Notes under the pieces: model-generated
What the model was told of the DNA's origin: nothing
Databases searched by the model: none
Seen by the model: only the letters and a program-made list of their open reading frames with translations
Source: Betaproteobacteria bacterium
Lineage (GTDB): Bacteria > Pseudomonadota > Gammaproteobacteria > Burkholderiales > Burkholderiaceae_C
Assembly (NCBI GenBank): GCA_016716535.1
Contig: JADJWD010000003.1
Coordinates: 62,001 to 126,000, forward strand
Reading direction: 5' to 3'
Length of the DNA: 64,000 nucleotides
In this document: piece by piece, positions 1-9,182 of the stretch
Position numbering within the stretch: position 1 is the stretch's first letter
Layout: each line of letters starts with the position of its first letter
Program-made: the position numbers and the translations under genes

Positions 1-354
1 GAGCGCGGCAGCGTCACGGCGCTGGTGCGCGAGCTGGCCTGGTCGTCGGCGCTCATCGCCATCGACGAAGCCGTCACGCCGCCCGTCTGGCGCCTCGCCG
101 TCGAGCGCGAGGCGCTGCGGCAGCCGCTGCTGGCCGAGCGCCTCGGCGCCGCCATCACCGCCACCGGCACCGAGATGAAGCTCGAGCTGGCGAGCGGCGT
201 GCCCCTGGACTCACCGGCGCGGCGCGACGCCGCGCTGCGCGCGCGCCGCCAGGCCGAGGCCGAAGCCATCATCCAGGCCGACCCGGTGGTGCGCGAACTG
301 CTGGCCACCTTCAAGGGCGCGCGCATCGTGCCCGGCTCGGTGAAGCCGGCCTGA
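1..354 (+). CDS. dnaX: DNA polymerase III subunit gamma/tau, C-terminal end (partial)
   Basis: The reading frame is open from the first base and ends at a TGA at 352-354, so only the last 117 codons are present. The segment looks like the C-terminal tau region that contacts the polymerase: VTALVRELAWSS near the start, then a charged helical stretch ending RIVPGSVKPA. Tau links the clamp loader to the core polymerase and DnaB. Identity rests mainly on position, because ybaB and recR follow directly in the conserved dnaX-ybaB-recR order. The ATPase domain lies outside the window. Confidence 0.85.
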   Translation, partial: ERGSVTALVRELAWSSALIAIDEAVTPPVWRLAVEREALRQPLLAERLGAAITATGTEMKLELASGVPLDSPARRDAALRARRQAEAEAIIQADPVVRELLATFKGARIVPGSVKPA

Positions 355-394
355 GACGTTTCTTCCCCATCGAACACTACGAGGAACCCACACC

Positions 395-721
395 ATGATG
401 AAGGGTCAGCTGGCCGGCCTGATGAAGCAGGCGCAGGCGATGCAGGAGAACATGAAGAAGGCGCAGGACGAACTCGCCAACACCGAGGTCGAGGGCACCT
501 CCGGCGCCGGCCTCGTGAAGGTGACGATGACCTGCCGCCACGACGTGAAGCGCGTCGCCATCGACCCGAGCTTGCTCGCCGACGACAAGGACATGCTCGA
601 GGACCTCGTGGCCGCCGCGTTCAACGACGCCGTGCGCCGCGCCGAGGCAGTGAGCAGCGAGCGCATGGGCAAGCTCACCGCCGGGCTGCCGATGCCGCCG
701 GGGATGAAGTTCCCGTTCTGA
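395..721 (+). CDS. ybaB: YbaB/EbfC family nucleoid-associated protein
   Basis: This 108-residue protein has the full YbaB layout: an N-terminal Met/Gln/Lys-rich helix (MKQAQAMQENMKKAQDEL), a central sheet with the VEGTSGAGLVKVTM segment, and a C-terminal helix ending in LPMPPGMKFPF. The family forms DNA-binding dimers that coat the nucleoid. It begins 40 bp after dnaX and lies 47 bp before recR, so the three probably share a transcript. The ATG at 395 follows a GAGGAA ribosome-binding site about 10 bp upstream. Confidence 0.95.
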   Translation: MMKGQLAGLMKQAQAMQENMKKAQDELANTEVEGTSGAGLVKVTMTCRHDVKRVAIDPSLLADDKDMLEDLVAAAFNDAVRRAEAVSSERMGKLTAGLPMPPGMKFPF

Positions 722-768
722 ACGGCGGTCCGGGCGGTTACGGCGGTCAGGACGGCAGGTTCTTTCAC

Positions 769-1371
769 GTGGCCACCGGCGCGGGCAGGCGCGACGCGCT
801 CGACGAGCTGATCGAGGCGCTCAGAAAGCTGCCCGGCGTCGGCGTCAAGTCGGCGCAGCGGATGGCCTACCACCTGCTGCAGCACGACCGCCCCGGCGCC
901 CAGGCGCTGGCCGGCGCGCTGACGCATGCCGTGCAAGCGGTGCGGCACTGCTCGCGCTGCCACACCTTCACCGAGACCGACCCTTGCGCGACCTGCGCCG
1001 ACCCGAGGCGCGACGCGCGGCTGCTGGCGGTGGTGGAAACGCCCGCCGACCAAGCGGCGCTCGAGCGCAGCGGCGGCTACAAGGGCTTGTACTTCGTGTT
1101 GATGGGCCGCCTGAGCCCGCTGGACGGCGTCGGCACGGCCGAGATCGGCGCCGAGCGGTTGCTCGAGCGCGCCGCCGATGGCGTCGTCGAGGAAGTGGTG
1201 CTGGCCACCGGCTTCACCGCCGAGGGCGAACTGACGGCGCAGGCGCTCGCGGCGGCGCTGAAGGCGCGGGGGCTGAAGGTGACGCGGCTGGCGCGTGGCG
1301 TGCCGGCCGGCAGCGACCTCGAGTACGTCGACCTGAGCACGATCGCCTACGCATTGCACGACCGGCGCTGA
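769..1371 (+). CDS. recR: Recombination mediator RecR
   Basis: This 200-residue protein matches RecR in length and architecture. It has an N-terminal helix-hairpin-helix (LRKLPGVGVKSAQRMAYHLL), a four-cysteine zinc finger (CSRCHTF...CATC, residues about 64-80), a Toprim domain with the VVETPAD motif, and a C-terminal LEYVDLSTIAYAL segment. RecR works with RecF and RecO to load RecA at single-strand gaps. The chosen start is GTG at 769; no upstream ATG keeps the family N-terminus. It converges on the DUF2189 gene, leaving 30 bp between the stops. Confidence 0.95.
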   Translation: MATGAGRRDALDELIEALRKLPGVGVKSAQRMAYHLLQHDRPGAQALAGALTHAVQAVRHCSRCHTFTETDPCATCADPRRDARLLAVVETPADQAALERSGGYKGLYFVLMGRLSPLDGVGTAEIGAERLLERAADGVVEEVVLATGFTAEGELTAQALAAALKARGLKVTRLARGVPAGSDLEYVDLSTIAYALHDRR

Positions 1372-1401
1372 AGGCGCGCCGCCACCTCGAACCGCGTTTC
1401 T

Positions 1402-2244
1402 TCAGTCTTCGACCGCAGCGCGGTAGGCATGCCACGAGGCATGCCCGATCACCGGCGCCACCACCAGGAGGCCGACGAACCACGGCGCCATCGCCGCGAA
1501 GGTGATGGCCGAGATCAGCACGGCCCAGAAGAACATCACCCCCGTCTGCGTCAGCACGAGGCGCAGGCTCGTCAGCGCGGCGGTGATCGCGTCGGTCTGG
1601 CGGTCGAGCAGCATCGGCATGCTGACGACGCTGACCGAGAAGATCAGCGTCGCGAAGATCGCGCCGACGACGGCCCAGGCGACGATGAAGGTGACGTTCT
1701 CCGGATTGAACAGCGCCGACAGCGAACCCTTGAAGTCGGGCATGCCGTCGAACGTGACGGCGAAGATGACGAGCGTCGAGCGCGCCCACAGCATCTCCAG
1801 CACCAGCAGCACGAAGGCGAAGATGCCGAGCTGCCCCATGCGCGCGTCCCAGGCCATCAGCGAGGCGCCGAAGTCGGGCTGCCGGCCGGCCTGCAACTCG
1901 CGGCTGACGTGGTAGATGCCGAGGCACAGGAACGGCGCGACGAGCAGGAAGCCGGCCGACAGCGCCAGCAGGTACGCCGGCGCGTGCTCGTACACGCGCA
2001 TCAGCGCCCAGCCCATCACCGTGAAGCAGGCGCCGTAGAAGAGGCCGATGCCCGGCGCGCGCTTGAAGTCGGCCCAGCCGAGCGCCAGCCAGCGCAGCGG
2101 GTCGGCAAACGAGAGCTGCCTGAGCACGATGCCCGGCCGCGGCGCCGGTGCCAGCGCCGGTGCCTCTTCGGCAGCCGCGGTGGAACTGCGGTCCTGGGCG
2201 ACGAGCGGGCCAGGGGCGGGGGGCGGCGGGGCGGGTGACAGCAC
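1402..2244 (-). CDS. DUF2189 integral membrane protein
   Basis: A 280-residue polytopic inner-membrane protein. After a Pro/Ala-rich cytoplasmic tail of about 45 residues come roughly six hydrophobic segments, including GLFYGACFTVMGWALM, LLALSAGFLLVAPFLCLG, LGIFAFVLLVLEML and a C-terminal MFFWAVLISAITFAAM. The LRWLALGWADFKRAPGIGLFYG opening and SAGFLLVAPFLCLGIYH block are typical of DUF2189, a family without a settled function. The start is GTG at 2244; a later start inside the low-complexity tail is possible. Confidence 0.85.
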   Translation of the reverse strand: MLSPAPPPPAPGPLVAQDRSSTAAAEEAPALAPAPRPGIVLRQLSFADPLRWLALGWADFKRAPGIGLFYGACFTVMGWALMRVYEHAPAYLLALSAGFLLVAPFLCLGIYHVSRELQAGRQPDFGASLMAWDARMGQLGIFAFVLLVLEMLWARSTLVIFAVTFDGMPDFKGSLSALFNPENVTFIVAWAVVGAIFATLIFSVSVVSMPMLLDRQTDAITAALTSLRLVLTQTGVMFFWAVLISAITFAAMAPWFVGLLVVAPVIGHASWHAYRAAVED

Positions 2245-2363
2245 GCGCGCAGCCTAGGCACCTCGGCGCGGCTCGTCCAGTGGGAATGGTCCCGAGGGGA
2301 ACCAGCCTGCGGGCGCACCGGGGGCGCGCAGGCGATGCCTTCGGTGTGGTGCAATGAACCGGC

Positions 2364-2450
2364 CCGCCGCTGCCGCTGCCGCTGCCGCTGTCCCGCTGCC
2401 GCTGTCCCGCTGTCCCACTGCTCCGCTGCTCCGCCGCTTTGCCGCTTTGC
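2364..2450. repeat. Degenerate short tandem repeat (CCGCTG/CTGTCCC type)
   Basis: A run built from CCGCTG, CTGTCCC and CCGCTTT-like units lies directly before the likely MFS transporter start. Read in the transporter frame it would give an Ala/Pro/Leu-rich stretch with no family resemblance, so it is better treated as untranslated low-complexity DNA. Comparable short tandem repeats occur at 11213-11244 and 22138-22173. Confidence 0.6.
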
Positions 2451-2452
2451 CG

Positions 2453-3670
2453 ATGCACCCGCCGACGCCCCGCCCCCTGACGCTGCTGCTGAACGTGGCG
2501 CACGCGCTCGATCACCTGTTCCTGCTGATCTTCGCCACCGCGGTGGCGGCGATCGCGCTCGAGTTCGGCTTCACGCGCTGGGAGGACCTGATGCCCTACG
2601 GCGTCGGCGCCTTCGTGATGTTCGGCCTCGGCTCGCTGCCGGCCGGGCGCCTGGGTGACCTCTGGGGCCGGCGGCGCATGATGCTCGTCTTCTTCTTCGG
2701 CATCGGTATGGCCAGCCTGCTCGTCGCGCTGACGCAAGACGCCTGGCAGATGGCGGTGGCGCTGACGCTGCTTGGCACCTTCTCGGCGATCTACCACCCG
2801 GTGGGCATCCCGATGCTCGTGCAGCGCGCGAAGAACCCCGGCGCGACGATCGGCGTCAACGGGCTCGCGGGCAACCTCGGCATCGCCGCCGCGGCGCTGG
2901 TCACCGGCTTTCTCGTGCAGTGGCAGGGCTGGCGCGCGGCGTTCGTCGTGCCGGGGCTCGTGTCGATCGCCTGCGGCCTCGTCTTCATGCGCGTCGCGCC
3001 GAGGGAGACCGAGCCGCCGGCGGCGCGCGCGCGCAAGGCCGGCGCCGACCTGCCGGCGCCGCTGCTGGCGCGTGTGTTCGCCGTGATGACCGCGGCCGCC
3101 GCCTCGGGCGGGCTGCTCTTCAACATGACGACGAACGGCAACGTCCAGTTGCTGACCGAGCGCATGCGCGGCATCGTCGAAGACCCGGCGACGCTGGGCA
3201 TGCTGCTGGCCGCCGTCTACGCGGTGTCGTCGGTGGCGCAGGTGGTGGTCGGCCGGCTCATCGACCGCGTGCCGTTGAAGCGCCTGTACCTGACGATCGC
3301 ATTGGCGCAAGTGCCGCTGCTGCTCTTGGCCGCGCAAGCGCAGGGCTGGTGGCTCTACGCGGCGCTGATCGGCGTGATGGTGCTCGTCTTCGGTGCCATC
3401 CCGTTCACCGACGCGATGATCGTGCGCTACGTCGACGACCGCATGCGCTCGCGCGTCGCTGGCATGCGGCTGACCGTTTCGATCGGCATCAGCTCGATGG
3501 CCGTGTGGCTGCTCGGGCCGGCGGTGAAGGCAGCCGGCTTCGGGACGCTGATGCTCGCGCTGGCGGGTGTGGCGCTGCTCACGAGCGCCATCGTCTCGTG
3601 GCTGCCGGGGGACGCGGCGGTGGCACGCGCCCGTGCCGCTGCGGCCGGCGCAACGGCCGGCGCGGACTGA
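2453..3670 (+). CDS. MFS transporter
   Basis: A 405-residue major facilitator with twelve likely membrane segments. The loop between segments 2 and 3 has the MFS signature form (GRLGDLWGRRRMM), and LLGTFSAIYHPVGIPMLVQ plus GVNGLAGNLGIAAA resemble the fosmidomycin-resistance-like branch. The substrate cannot be told from sequence. I start it at ATG 2453 (MHPPTPRPLTLLLNVAHALDHLF). An in-frame ATG at 2354 would add 33 residues coded by the upstream tandem repeat. It converges on lspA with 30 bp between stops. Confidence 0.85.
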   Translation: MHPPTPRPLTLLLNVAHALDHLFLLIFATAVAAIALEFGFTRWEDLMPYGVGAFVMFGLGSLPAGRLGDLWGRRRMMLVFFFGIGMASLLVALTQDAWQMAVALTLLGTFSAIYHPVGIPMLVQRAKNPGATIGVNGLAGNLGIAAAALVTGFLVQWQGWRAAFVVPGLVSIACGLVFMRVAPRETEPPAARARKAGADLPAPLLARVFAVMTAAAASGGLLFNMTTNGNVQLLTERMRGIVEDPATLGMLLAAVYAVSSVAQVVVGRLIDRVPLKRLYLTIALAQVPLLLLAAQAQGWWLYAALIGVMVLVFGAIPFTDAMIVRYVDDRMRSRVAGMRLTVSIGISSMAVWLLGPAVKAAGFGTLMLALAGVALLTSAIVSWLPGDAAVARARAAAAGATAGAD

Positions 3671-3700
3671 TCCGAAGCGTGCCGCGCCGTCAGCGGCCGC

Positions 3701-4222
3701 TCAATCCGGCGACCGCTTCACCCGCCTCAGTTCATCGAGGATCAGGCACACCGCGCCGAGCGTGATCGCGCTGTCGGCGAGGTTGAAGCTCGGGAAGTAG
3801 CCACCGTGGAAGACGGGCTCGAGGAAGCCGAAGCGGAACTGCAGGAAGTCGACGACGTAACCGTGCAGCAGCCGGTCGACGACATTGCCTAAAGCGCCGC
3901 CCATGATCATCGTTACCGCGAAGCAGAAGAGCTTTTGCTGCGGGTGGGCGCGGATCATCCAGACGATGAAGCCCGAGACGACGATGCCGAGTACGACGAA
4001 GAACCAGCGCTGCCAACCGGACGCGCTGGCCAGGAAGTTGAACGCCGCGCCGGCGTTGTGCACGCGCACGAGGTTGAAGAACGACGTCACGGGCCGCACT
4101 TCGCCGTGCTGAAACTGCTCCAACACGGCCGTCTTCGTCACCTGGTCGGCAAAGACGACGAGCGCGGCGAGCACGAGCCAGAAGACGAGCCCCGGCCCCT
4201 CGCGGCGGTGGAAGAGCGGCAT
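3701..4222 (-). CDS. lspA: Lipoprotein signal peptidase (signal peptidase II)
   Basis: A 173-residue inner-membrane aspartyl protease that removes the signal peptide from prolipoproteins after lipidation. Four membrane segments are visible. The catalytic aspartates sit in GNVVDRLLHGYVVDF and FNLADSAITLG. Its ATG shares one base with the ileS stop (TGATG), the usual ileS-lspA coupling. Window substrates with lipoboxes include the two lipoproteins at 59345-60556 and 60603-62090. Confidence 0.95.
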   Translation of the reverse strand: MPLFHRREGPGLVFWLVLAALVVFADQVTKTAVLEQFQHGEVRPVTSFFNLVRVHNAGAAFNFLASASGWQRWFFVVLGIVVSGFIVWMIRAHPQQKLFCFAVTMIMGGALGNVVDRLLHGYVVDFLQFRFGFLEPVFHGGYFPSFNLADSAITLGAVCLILDELRRVKRSPD

Positions 4223-7065
4223 CACGCGACGCGCCGCGCCTCGCCGGCGCCGAACAGGTTGCTCGTGCAGCGGCCGCATAGCGTCGGGTGCGCCGCATCG
4301 TGGCCGACGTCGTCGCGCCAGTGCCAGCAGCGCTCGCACTTGGTGGCGGTCGAGGGCGCCACGTCCACCGCCAGCGTGTCGCCTTCGGCAACCTCCGCGA
4401 CCGAGGTGATGAAGACGAACTTCAGGTCGTCGCCGAGCGACGCGAGCAGCGCGCGGTCCTCGGCGCCTGCGCGCAGTGTGACCTTGGCCTGCAGCGACGA
4501 GCCGACCTGGCCGCCGGCGCGCAGCGCCTCGATCGCCTTGTTGACCTCGTCGCGGACGGCGCGGACGCGCTGCCACTTCGCCAGCAGCGCGGCGTCGGGC
4601 GCGTCGAACTTCCAGAAAGTCTCGGTGAAGATCGACGGCGACTTCCCCGGCGAATTCCCCACCAGGATCGGCCATGCCTCCTCGGCGGTGAAGCTGAGGA
4701 ACGGCGCCATCCAGCGCAGCATCGCGTGCGTGACCTGCCACAGCGCCGTCTGCGCGCTGCGCCGCGCGAGTGACTTCGGCGCGGTGGTGTACAGGCGATC
4801 CTTCAGCACGTCGAGCCAGAAGGCGCCCAAGTCCTCGCTACAGAAGAGCTGCAGCTTCGCCACCACCGGGTGAAACTCGAACTTCGCGTAATGCGCCAGC
4901 AACTCGGCCTGCAATTCGGCCGCGCGAGCGAGCGCCCAGCGGTCGATCTCCAGCAGTTCACTCGCCGGGACGCTGTCCTTCGCCGCGTCGAAGTCGCTGA
5001 CGTTGGCCAGGCAGAAGCGCAGCGTGTTGCGGATGCGGCGGTAGCTGTCGACCACGCGCGCGAGGATGTTCTTGTCGATGCCCAGGTCGCCCGAGTAGTC
5101 GGTCGAGGCGCACCACAGGCGCGCGATCTCGGCGCCCATGTCCTTGCACAGCGCGCGCAGCTCGATCACGTTGCCGAGCGACTTGCTCATCTTGCGGCCC
5201 TGGCCGTCGACGGTGAAGCCGTGGGTCAGCAGGCCGCGGTAGGGCGCGCGGCCTTCGAGCGCACAACCGAGCAGCAGCGACGAGTGGAACCAGCCGCGGT
5301 GCTGGTCGTGGCCTTCGAGGTAGAGGTCGGCCTCGGGGCCGCTCGTATGGCTGCCCCCGGCGTGCGAGCCGCGCAGCACGTGGAAGAAGGTCGAGCCCGA
5401 GTCGAACCAGACTTCGAGGATGTCGCTGCTCTTGCGGTAGACCTTCGCGTCCTCGGCGCCGAGGATCTCTTCGGCGCTCACGCGGCTCCAGGCCTCGACG
5501 CCGCCGGCAGCGACGATCTCGATCGCGCGATCGATGATCTCCATCGTGCGCGGATGCAGCTCGCCGGTGTTCTCGTGCAGGAAGAAGGGCAGCGGCACGC
5601 CCCAGCTGCGCTGGCGGCTGATGCACCAGTCGGGGCGGTTGGCGATCATGTCGCGCAGCCGCGCGCGGCCCGATTCGGGGAAGAAGGAGGTCGCGTCGAT
5701 CGCTTCGAGCGCCATCGCGCGCAGCGTCTTCGGCGCCTTGTCCGAGGTGAAGACGCCCGTGCCTTCGTCCATGCGCACGAACCACTGCGCCGCGGCGCGG
5801 TAGATCACCGGCGTCTTGTGGCGCCAGCAGTGCGGGTAGCTGTGCACGAGGTCCGATGTCGCGAACAGCCGCCCGGCGTCGCGCAGCGTGTCGATGATGT
5901 GCGGCACCGCCTTCCAGATGCTCTGGCCGTGAAAGAGCGGGAAGTCCTGCGCGTAGTAGCCATGCGCGCCCACCGGGTTGAGGATCTCCTCGACCTTCAT
6001 GCCGTGCGCGGTGCAGGAGACGAAGTCGTCCACGCCATAGGCCGGCGACGAGTGCACGACGCCGGTGCCGTCTTCCGCGGTGGCGTAGTCCGCCAGGTAG
6101 ACGGGCGAGAGGCGGTCGTAGCCCGCGTGCACATGCGCAAGCGGATGGCGGAAGTTGATGCCGCCGAGCTTCTCGCCCTTCGTCGTCGCGATCACCCGGC
6201 CTTCGACGCCGTAGCGCGCGAGGCACTTCTCCACCAGCGAGGCGGCCAGCACGAGCTGCCCCCGCTCGGTGTGCACGAGCGCGTAGTCGAGGTCGGGGTT
6301 CAGATTCAGCGCCTGGTTGGCGGGGATCGTCCAGGCGGTGGTGGTCCAGATGACCGCGAAGCTCTCGCCGACGAGTTCCTTCAAACCGAAGGCCGCGGCC
6401 AGCTTGTCGGGCTCGGCGCAGAGGAAGCCGACGTCCAGCGTGTGGCTCTTCTTGTCGGAATATTCGATCTCGAATTCGGCGAGCGAGCTGGCGCAATCGA
6501 AGCACCAGTACACGGGCTTGAGCCCGCGGTAGACGAAGCCGCGTTCGATGACGCGCTTGAGCGCACGCAGCTCGCCGGCCTCGTTGGCGAAGTCCATCGT
6601 GCGATAGGGATGCTCCCATTCGCCGATCACGCCCAGGCGCTTGCGGTCGGCCATCTGCTGCGCGATCTGCTCGGTGGCGTAGGCGCGGCTTCGGGCCTGC
6701 ATCTCGTCGCGGCTGAGGTTGCGGCCATGCGCCTTCTCGATCGCGTTCTCGATCGGCAGGCCGTGGCAGTCCCAGCCGGGCACGAAGCGCGCGTCGAAGC
6801 CGGCGAGCTGCTTCGACTTGACGACCATGTCCTTCAGGATGTTGTTCGCCGCATGGCCGATGTGCAGCACGCCGTTGGCATACGGCGGGCCGTCGTGCAG
6901 CACGAAAAGCGGCGCGCCGTGGCGCGCATCGCGCAGGCGCTGGTAGATGCCCTGCTGCTGCCATTGCTCCACCCAGCCCGGCTCGCGCCGGGGCAGGTCG
7001 CCGCGCATCGGGAACGGCGTGTCGGGCAGGTTCAGCGTCGTCTTGGGGTCGAGGGGCTTGCTCAT
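4222..7065 (-). CDS. ileS: Isoleucyl-tRNA synthetase
   Basis: A 947-residue class I aminoacyl-tRNA synthetase charging tRNA-Ile. It has the HIGH motif (PYANGVLHIGHAANNILKD), a large CP1 editing domain, the KMSKS loop (GRKMSKSLGNVIE) and a C-terminal zinc-binding segment (CERCWHWRDD...LCGRC). The start chosen is ATG at 7065 (MSKPLDPKTTLNLPDTPFPMRGDLPRREP), which matches the family N-terminus. The frame stays open for 52 codons upstream but that extension is Arg/Pro-rich and unlike IleS. A 271-bp non-coding stretch separates it from the divergent MipA-like gene. Confidence 0.97.
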   Translation of the reverse strand: MSKPLDPKTTLNLPDTPFPMRGDLPRREPGWVEQWQQQGIYQRLRDARHGAPLFVLHDGPPYANGVLHIGHAANNILKDMVVKSKQLAGFDARFVPGWDCHGLPIENAIEKAHGRNLSRDEMQARSRAYATEQIAQQMADRKRLGVIGEWEHPYRTMDFANEAGELRALKRVIERGFVYRGLKPVYWCFDCASSLAEFEIEYSDKKSHTLDVGFLCAEPDKLAAAFGLKELVGESFAVIWTTTAWTIPANQALNLNPDLDYALVHTERGQLVLAASLVEKCLARYGVEGRVIATTKGEKLGGINFRHPLAHVHAGYDRLSPVYLADYATAEDGTGVVHSSPAYGVDDFVSCTAHGMKVEEILNPVGAHGYYAQDFPLFHGQSIWKAVPHIIDTLRDAGRLFATSDLVHSYPHCWRHKTPVIYRAAAQWFVRMDEGTGVFTSDKAPKTLRAMALEAIDATSFFPESGRARLRDMIANRPDWCISRQRSWGVPLPFFLHENTGELHPRTMEIIDRAIEIVAAGGVEAWSRVSAEEILGAEDAKVYRKSSDILEVWFDSGSTFFHVLRGSHAGGSHTSGPEADLYLEGHDQHRGWFHSSLLLGCALEGRAPYRGLLTHGFTVDGQGRKMSKSLGNVIELRALCKDMGAEIARLWCASTDYSGDLGIDKNILARVVDSYRRIRNTLRFCLANVSDFDAAKDSVPASELLEIDRWALARAAELQAELLAHYAKFEFHPVVAKLQLFCSEDLGAFWLDVLKDRLYTTAPKSLARRSAQTALWQVTHAMLRWMAPFLSFTAEEAWPILVGNSPGKSPSIFTETFWKFDAPDAALLAKWQRVRAVRDEVNKAIEALRAGGQVGSSLQAKVTLRAGAEDRALLASLGDDLKFVFITSVAEVAEGDTLAVDVAPSTATKCERCWHWRDDVGHDAAHPTLCGRCTSNLFGAGEARRVA

Positions 7066-7336
7066 CGTCGTCGGGGCAACTCGCAGGGTGCCGGCTTGTG
7101 TCGCGTCGGGCGCGCGGGACGCGCGCCGCCCACGGGGGCTAGAGTGGCACGCGGGCCGCGGCCGGCAGCAGGGGCAGAGAGTGCGACGCCGCCGCGGCGC
7201 CGCCATCGATCGACCGAACACCCCGCGCGTCGGCAGGGCGCGGCGTTCAGCGCGAGGCGCGAGGAATTCGGTCGCGCGTCGACTGCCGGCGCGTGGTAGC
7301 GTGCCAGCGCAGACAAGCGAGAGTCGGGCGGCTGCG

Positions 7337-8191
7337 GTGCATGGTGCGGGATTCTATCGGGGCAGCCAGGCGATCAATCGCCGGCTGCCACTCGGCGCGC
7401 TCGCGCTGATCTGTGGCCTGGCCCAGGCGGCCGAAGAGCCAGAGGCCACCGCCAAGCCGCCGCCGCGCTCGTGGGACGCGGTGCTCGGCTTCATGACCAG
7501 CTATGCGCCCGAGTACCCCGGCGCGCAGCGGCGCCGCATCGGCGTCACCCCAGGAGGGTGGCTGCGCTGGGGCCGCGTCAGCATCGCCTCGCGCAGCACG
7601 TTCGTCGCGCGCAGCGGCGAGCCGGTCAGCAGCGGCGGCCTGCGCTTCGACCTCAGTCCGAGCGAGAGGCTGCGCATCGGCCTGAGCCTGCGCCACGACG
7701 GCGGGCGCGACGAATCCGAGAGCGCCGACCTGCGGGGCCTCGGCGACGTGCGTGCGACGCTGCGCGTGCGCCTGAGCGTTTCCTACCCGCTGGACAACGG
7801 CTGGCGGCTCGCCTCGTCGTGGACCGTCGACGCGCTCGGCCACGGCGGCGGCACGATCGGCGACGTGAGCGTGAGCCGCAGCGTGCCGCTGGCGGCCACG
7901 ACGAGCGGCGGCTTCAGCGTCACGACGAGCGTCGGCAACCGCCGGCACATGCGCTCGTACTACGGCGTCACGCCGGAGCAATCGCAAGCGTCGGGCTACC
8001 CGGTCTACGAGCCCGGCGCCGGCTGGCGCGATGTCTCGCTGTCGCTCGGTGCGCGCCACGAACTGAGCCGGCACTGGTTCATGTTCGGCGGCGTCAGCGT
8101 GGCGCGCCTGGTCGGCGGCGCCGCGGCGAGCCCGTACGTGCCCGAACCGCTGAGCTGGGCGGCGAGCCTCGGGCTCGCGCACAAGTTCTAG
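7337..8191 (+). CDS. MipA/OmpV family outer-membrane protein
   Basis: A 284-residue beta-barrel protein of the MipA/OmpV type. An N-terminal signal peptide (RRLPLGALALICGLAQA) is followed by alternating amphipathic strands and a C-terminal Phe (LGLAHKF) that suits Bam-dependent insertion. Family members are linked to murein-synthesis scaffolding or serve as small porins; the role here is unknown. The start is inferred as GTG 7337; no better initiator precedes the signal peptide. The gene lies between ribF and ileS on the opposite strand, and its TAG overlaps the ribF TAG in the palindrome CTAG. Confidence 0.8.
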   Translation: MHGAGFYRGSQAINRRLPLGALALICGLAQAAEEPEATAKPPPRSWDAVLGFMTSYAPEYPGAQRRRIGVTPGGWLRWGRVSIASRSTFVARSGEPVSSGGLRFDLSPSERLRIGLSLRHDGGRDESESADLRGLGDVRATLRVRLSVSYPLDNGWRLASSWTVDALGHGGGTIGDVSVSRSVPLAATTSGGFSVTTSVGNRRHMRSYYGVTPEQSQASGYPVYEPGAGWRDVSLSLGARHELSRHWFMFGGVSVARLVGGAAASPYVPEPLSWAASLGLAHKF

Positions 8192-9174
8192 AAAGCCCGT
8201 TCGGCCAGCCACTCCCGCGCCGCCTGCGTATCCGCCGCGATGCCGGCGCGCAGCGCCTCGATCGACTCGTACTTGCGTTCGTCGTGCAGCTTGTGCAGCA
8301 GCTGCACGTCGACGACGCGGCCGTAGCCGCCGTCGCGGCCGAGGGCGGCCGGCCAGTCGAAGACGTGCGCTTCGAGCAGCACGCGGCCGCCGGCCTCGAT
8401 GCTCGGCCGCACGCCGAGGCTTGCCACCGCCGGCAGCGGCTCATCGGTCAGGCCGTGCACCCGCGCGACGAAGATGCCGCCGGCGGCCGGCCGCGCATGG
8501 CCGAAGTGCAGGTTCAGCGTCGGAAAGCCCAGCTCGCGCCCGAGCTTGCGCCCGTGCCGCACGTGGCCGCTGATCGCGTACGGCCGGCCGAGCAGCGACT
8601 CGGCCTGCGCCATGTCGCCCGCCGCGAGCGCCTCGCGCACCGCCGAGCTGCTGACGCGCAGGCCGTGCACCTCGTAGCTCATCATCCGCGCCACGTCGAA
8701 GCCGGCGCTGCGGCCGGCGTCGTCCAGCGTTTCGTAGGTGCCGGCACGGCGGGCGCCGAACGTGAAGTCGTCGCCGACGAGCACGTAGCGCACGCCCAGG
8801 CCCGCGACGAGCACGCGCGAGATGAAGTCCTCGGGCGGCAGCGCCGCGAAGGCCGCGTCGAAGCGCATCACGACGACGCGGTCGACACCGCAGCGCTCGA
8901 TCTCGGCGAGCTTGTCGCGCAGCGTGCTGATGCGCCGCGGCGCCGTCTCGGGCCGCCCGGCGCGCACGGCGAAGAAGTCGCGCGGGTGCGGCTCGAACGT
9001 CATCACGCACGACGGCACGCCGCGGTGCCGCGCCTCGTTGCGCAACAAGGCCAGCATCGCCTGGTGGCCGCGGTGCACGCCGTCGAAGTTGCCGATCGTC
9101 AGCGCGTGGCCGCCGCCGGCGTGGCCCTCGAAGGGCGCCAGCGCGCGATGGCCGATTCCACGAAAAACCTGCAT
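8188..9174 (-). CDS. ribF: Bifunctional riboflavin kinase/FAD synthetase
   Basis: A 328-residue enzyme that phosphorylates riboflavin to FMN and adenylates FMN to FAD. The N-terminal FAD synthetase domain shows TIGNFDGVHRGHQAML, TFEPHPRDFF and VGDDFTFGARRAG. The C-terminal kinase domain shows GRPYAISGHVRHGRKLGRELGFPTLNL. The ATG at 9174 begins MQVFRGI. FAD made here serves flavoproteins such as the acyl-CoA dehydrogenases and the FAD enzymes at 22-25 and 39-41 kb. In many relatives ribF directly precedes ileS; here a MipA-like gene sits between them. Confidence 0.96.
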   Translation of the reverse strand: MQVFRGIGHRALAPFEGHAGGGHALTIGNFDGVHRGHQAMLALLRNEARHRGVPSCVMTFEPHPRDFFAVRAGRPETAPRRISTLRDKLAEIERCGVDRVVVMRFDAAFAALPPEDFISRVLVAGLGVRYVLVGDDFTFGARRAGTYETLDDAGRSAGFDVARMMSYEVHGLRVSSSAVREALAAGDMAQAESLLGRPYAISGHVRHGRKLGRELGFPTLNLHFGHARPAAGGIFVARVHGLTDEPLPAVASLGVRPSIEAGGRVLLEAHVFDWPAALGRDGGYGRVVDVQLLHKLHDERKYESIEALRAGIAADTQAAREWLAERAF

Positions 9175-9182
9175 GCGCCGGA

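Noticed and set aside
2354..2452. Upstream start for the MFS transporter
   Set aside because: The extra 33 residues come from a tandem repeat; the ATG at 2453 directly precedes the conserved first helix.
7066..7221. N-terminal extension of ileS by 52 codons
   Set aside because: The extension is Arg/Pro/Cys-rich and unlike any IleS; the ATG at 7065 gives the conserved start.
4870..7299. Long plus-strand open frame (about 809 codons) antisense to ileS
   Set aside because: It is the mirror of a highly conserved ileS gene in GC-rich DNA; its product is Arg/Ala/Val-rich with no domain.
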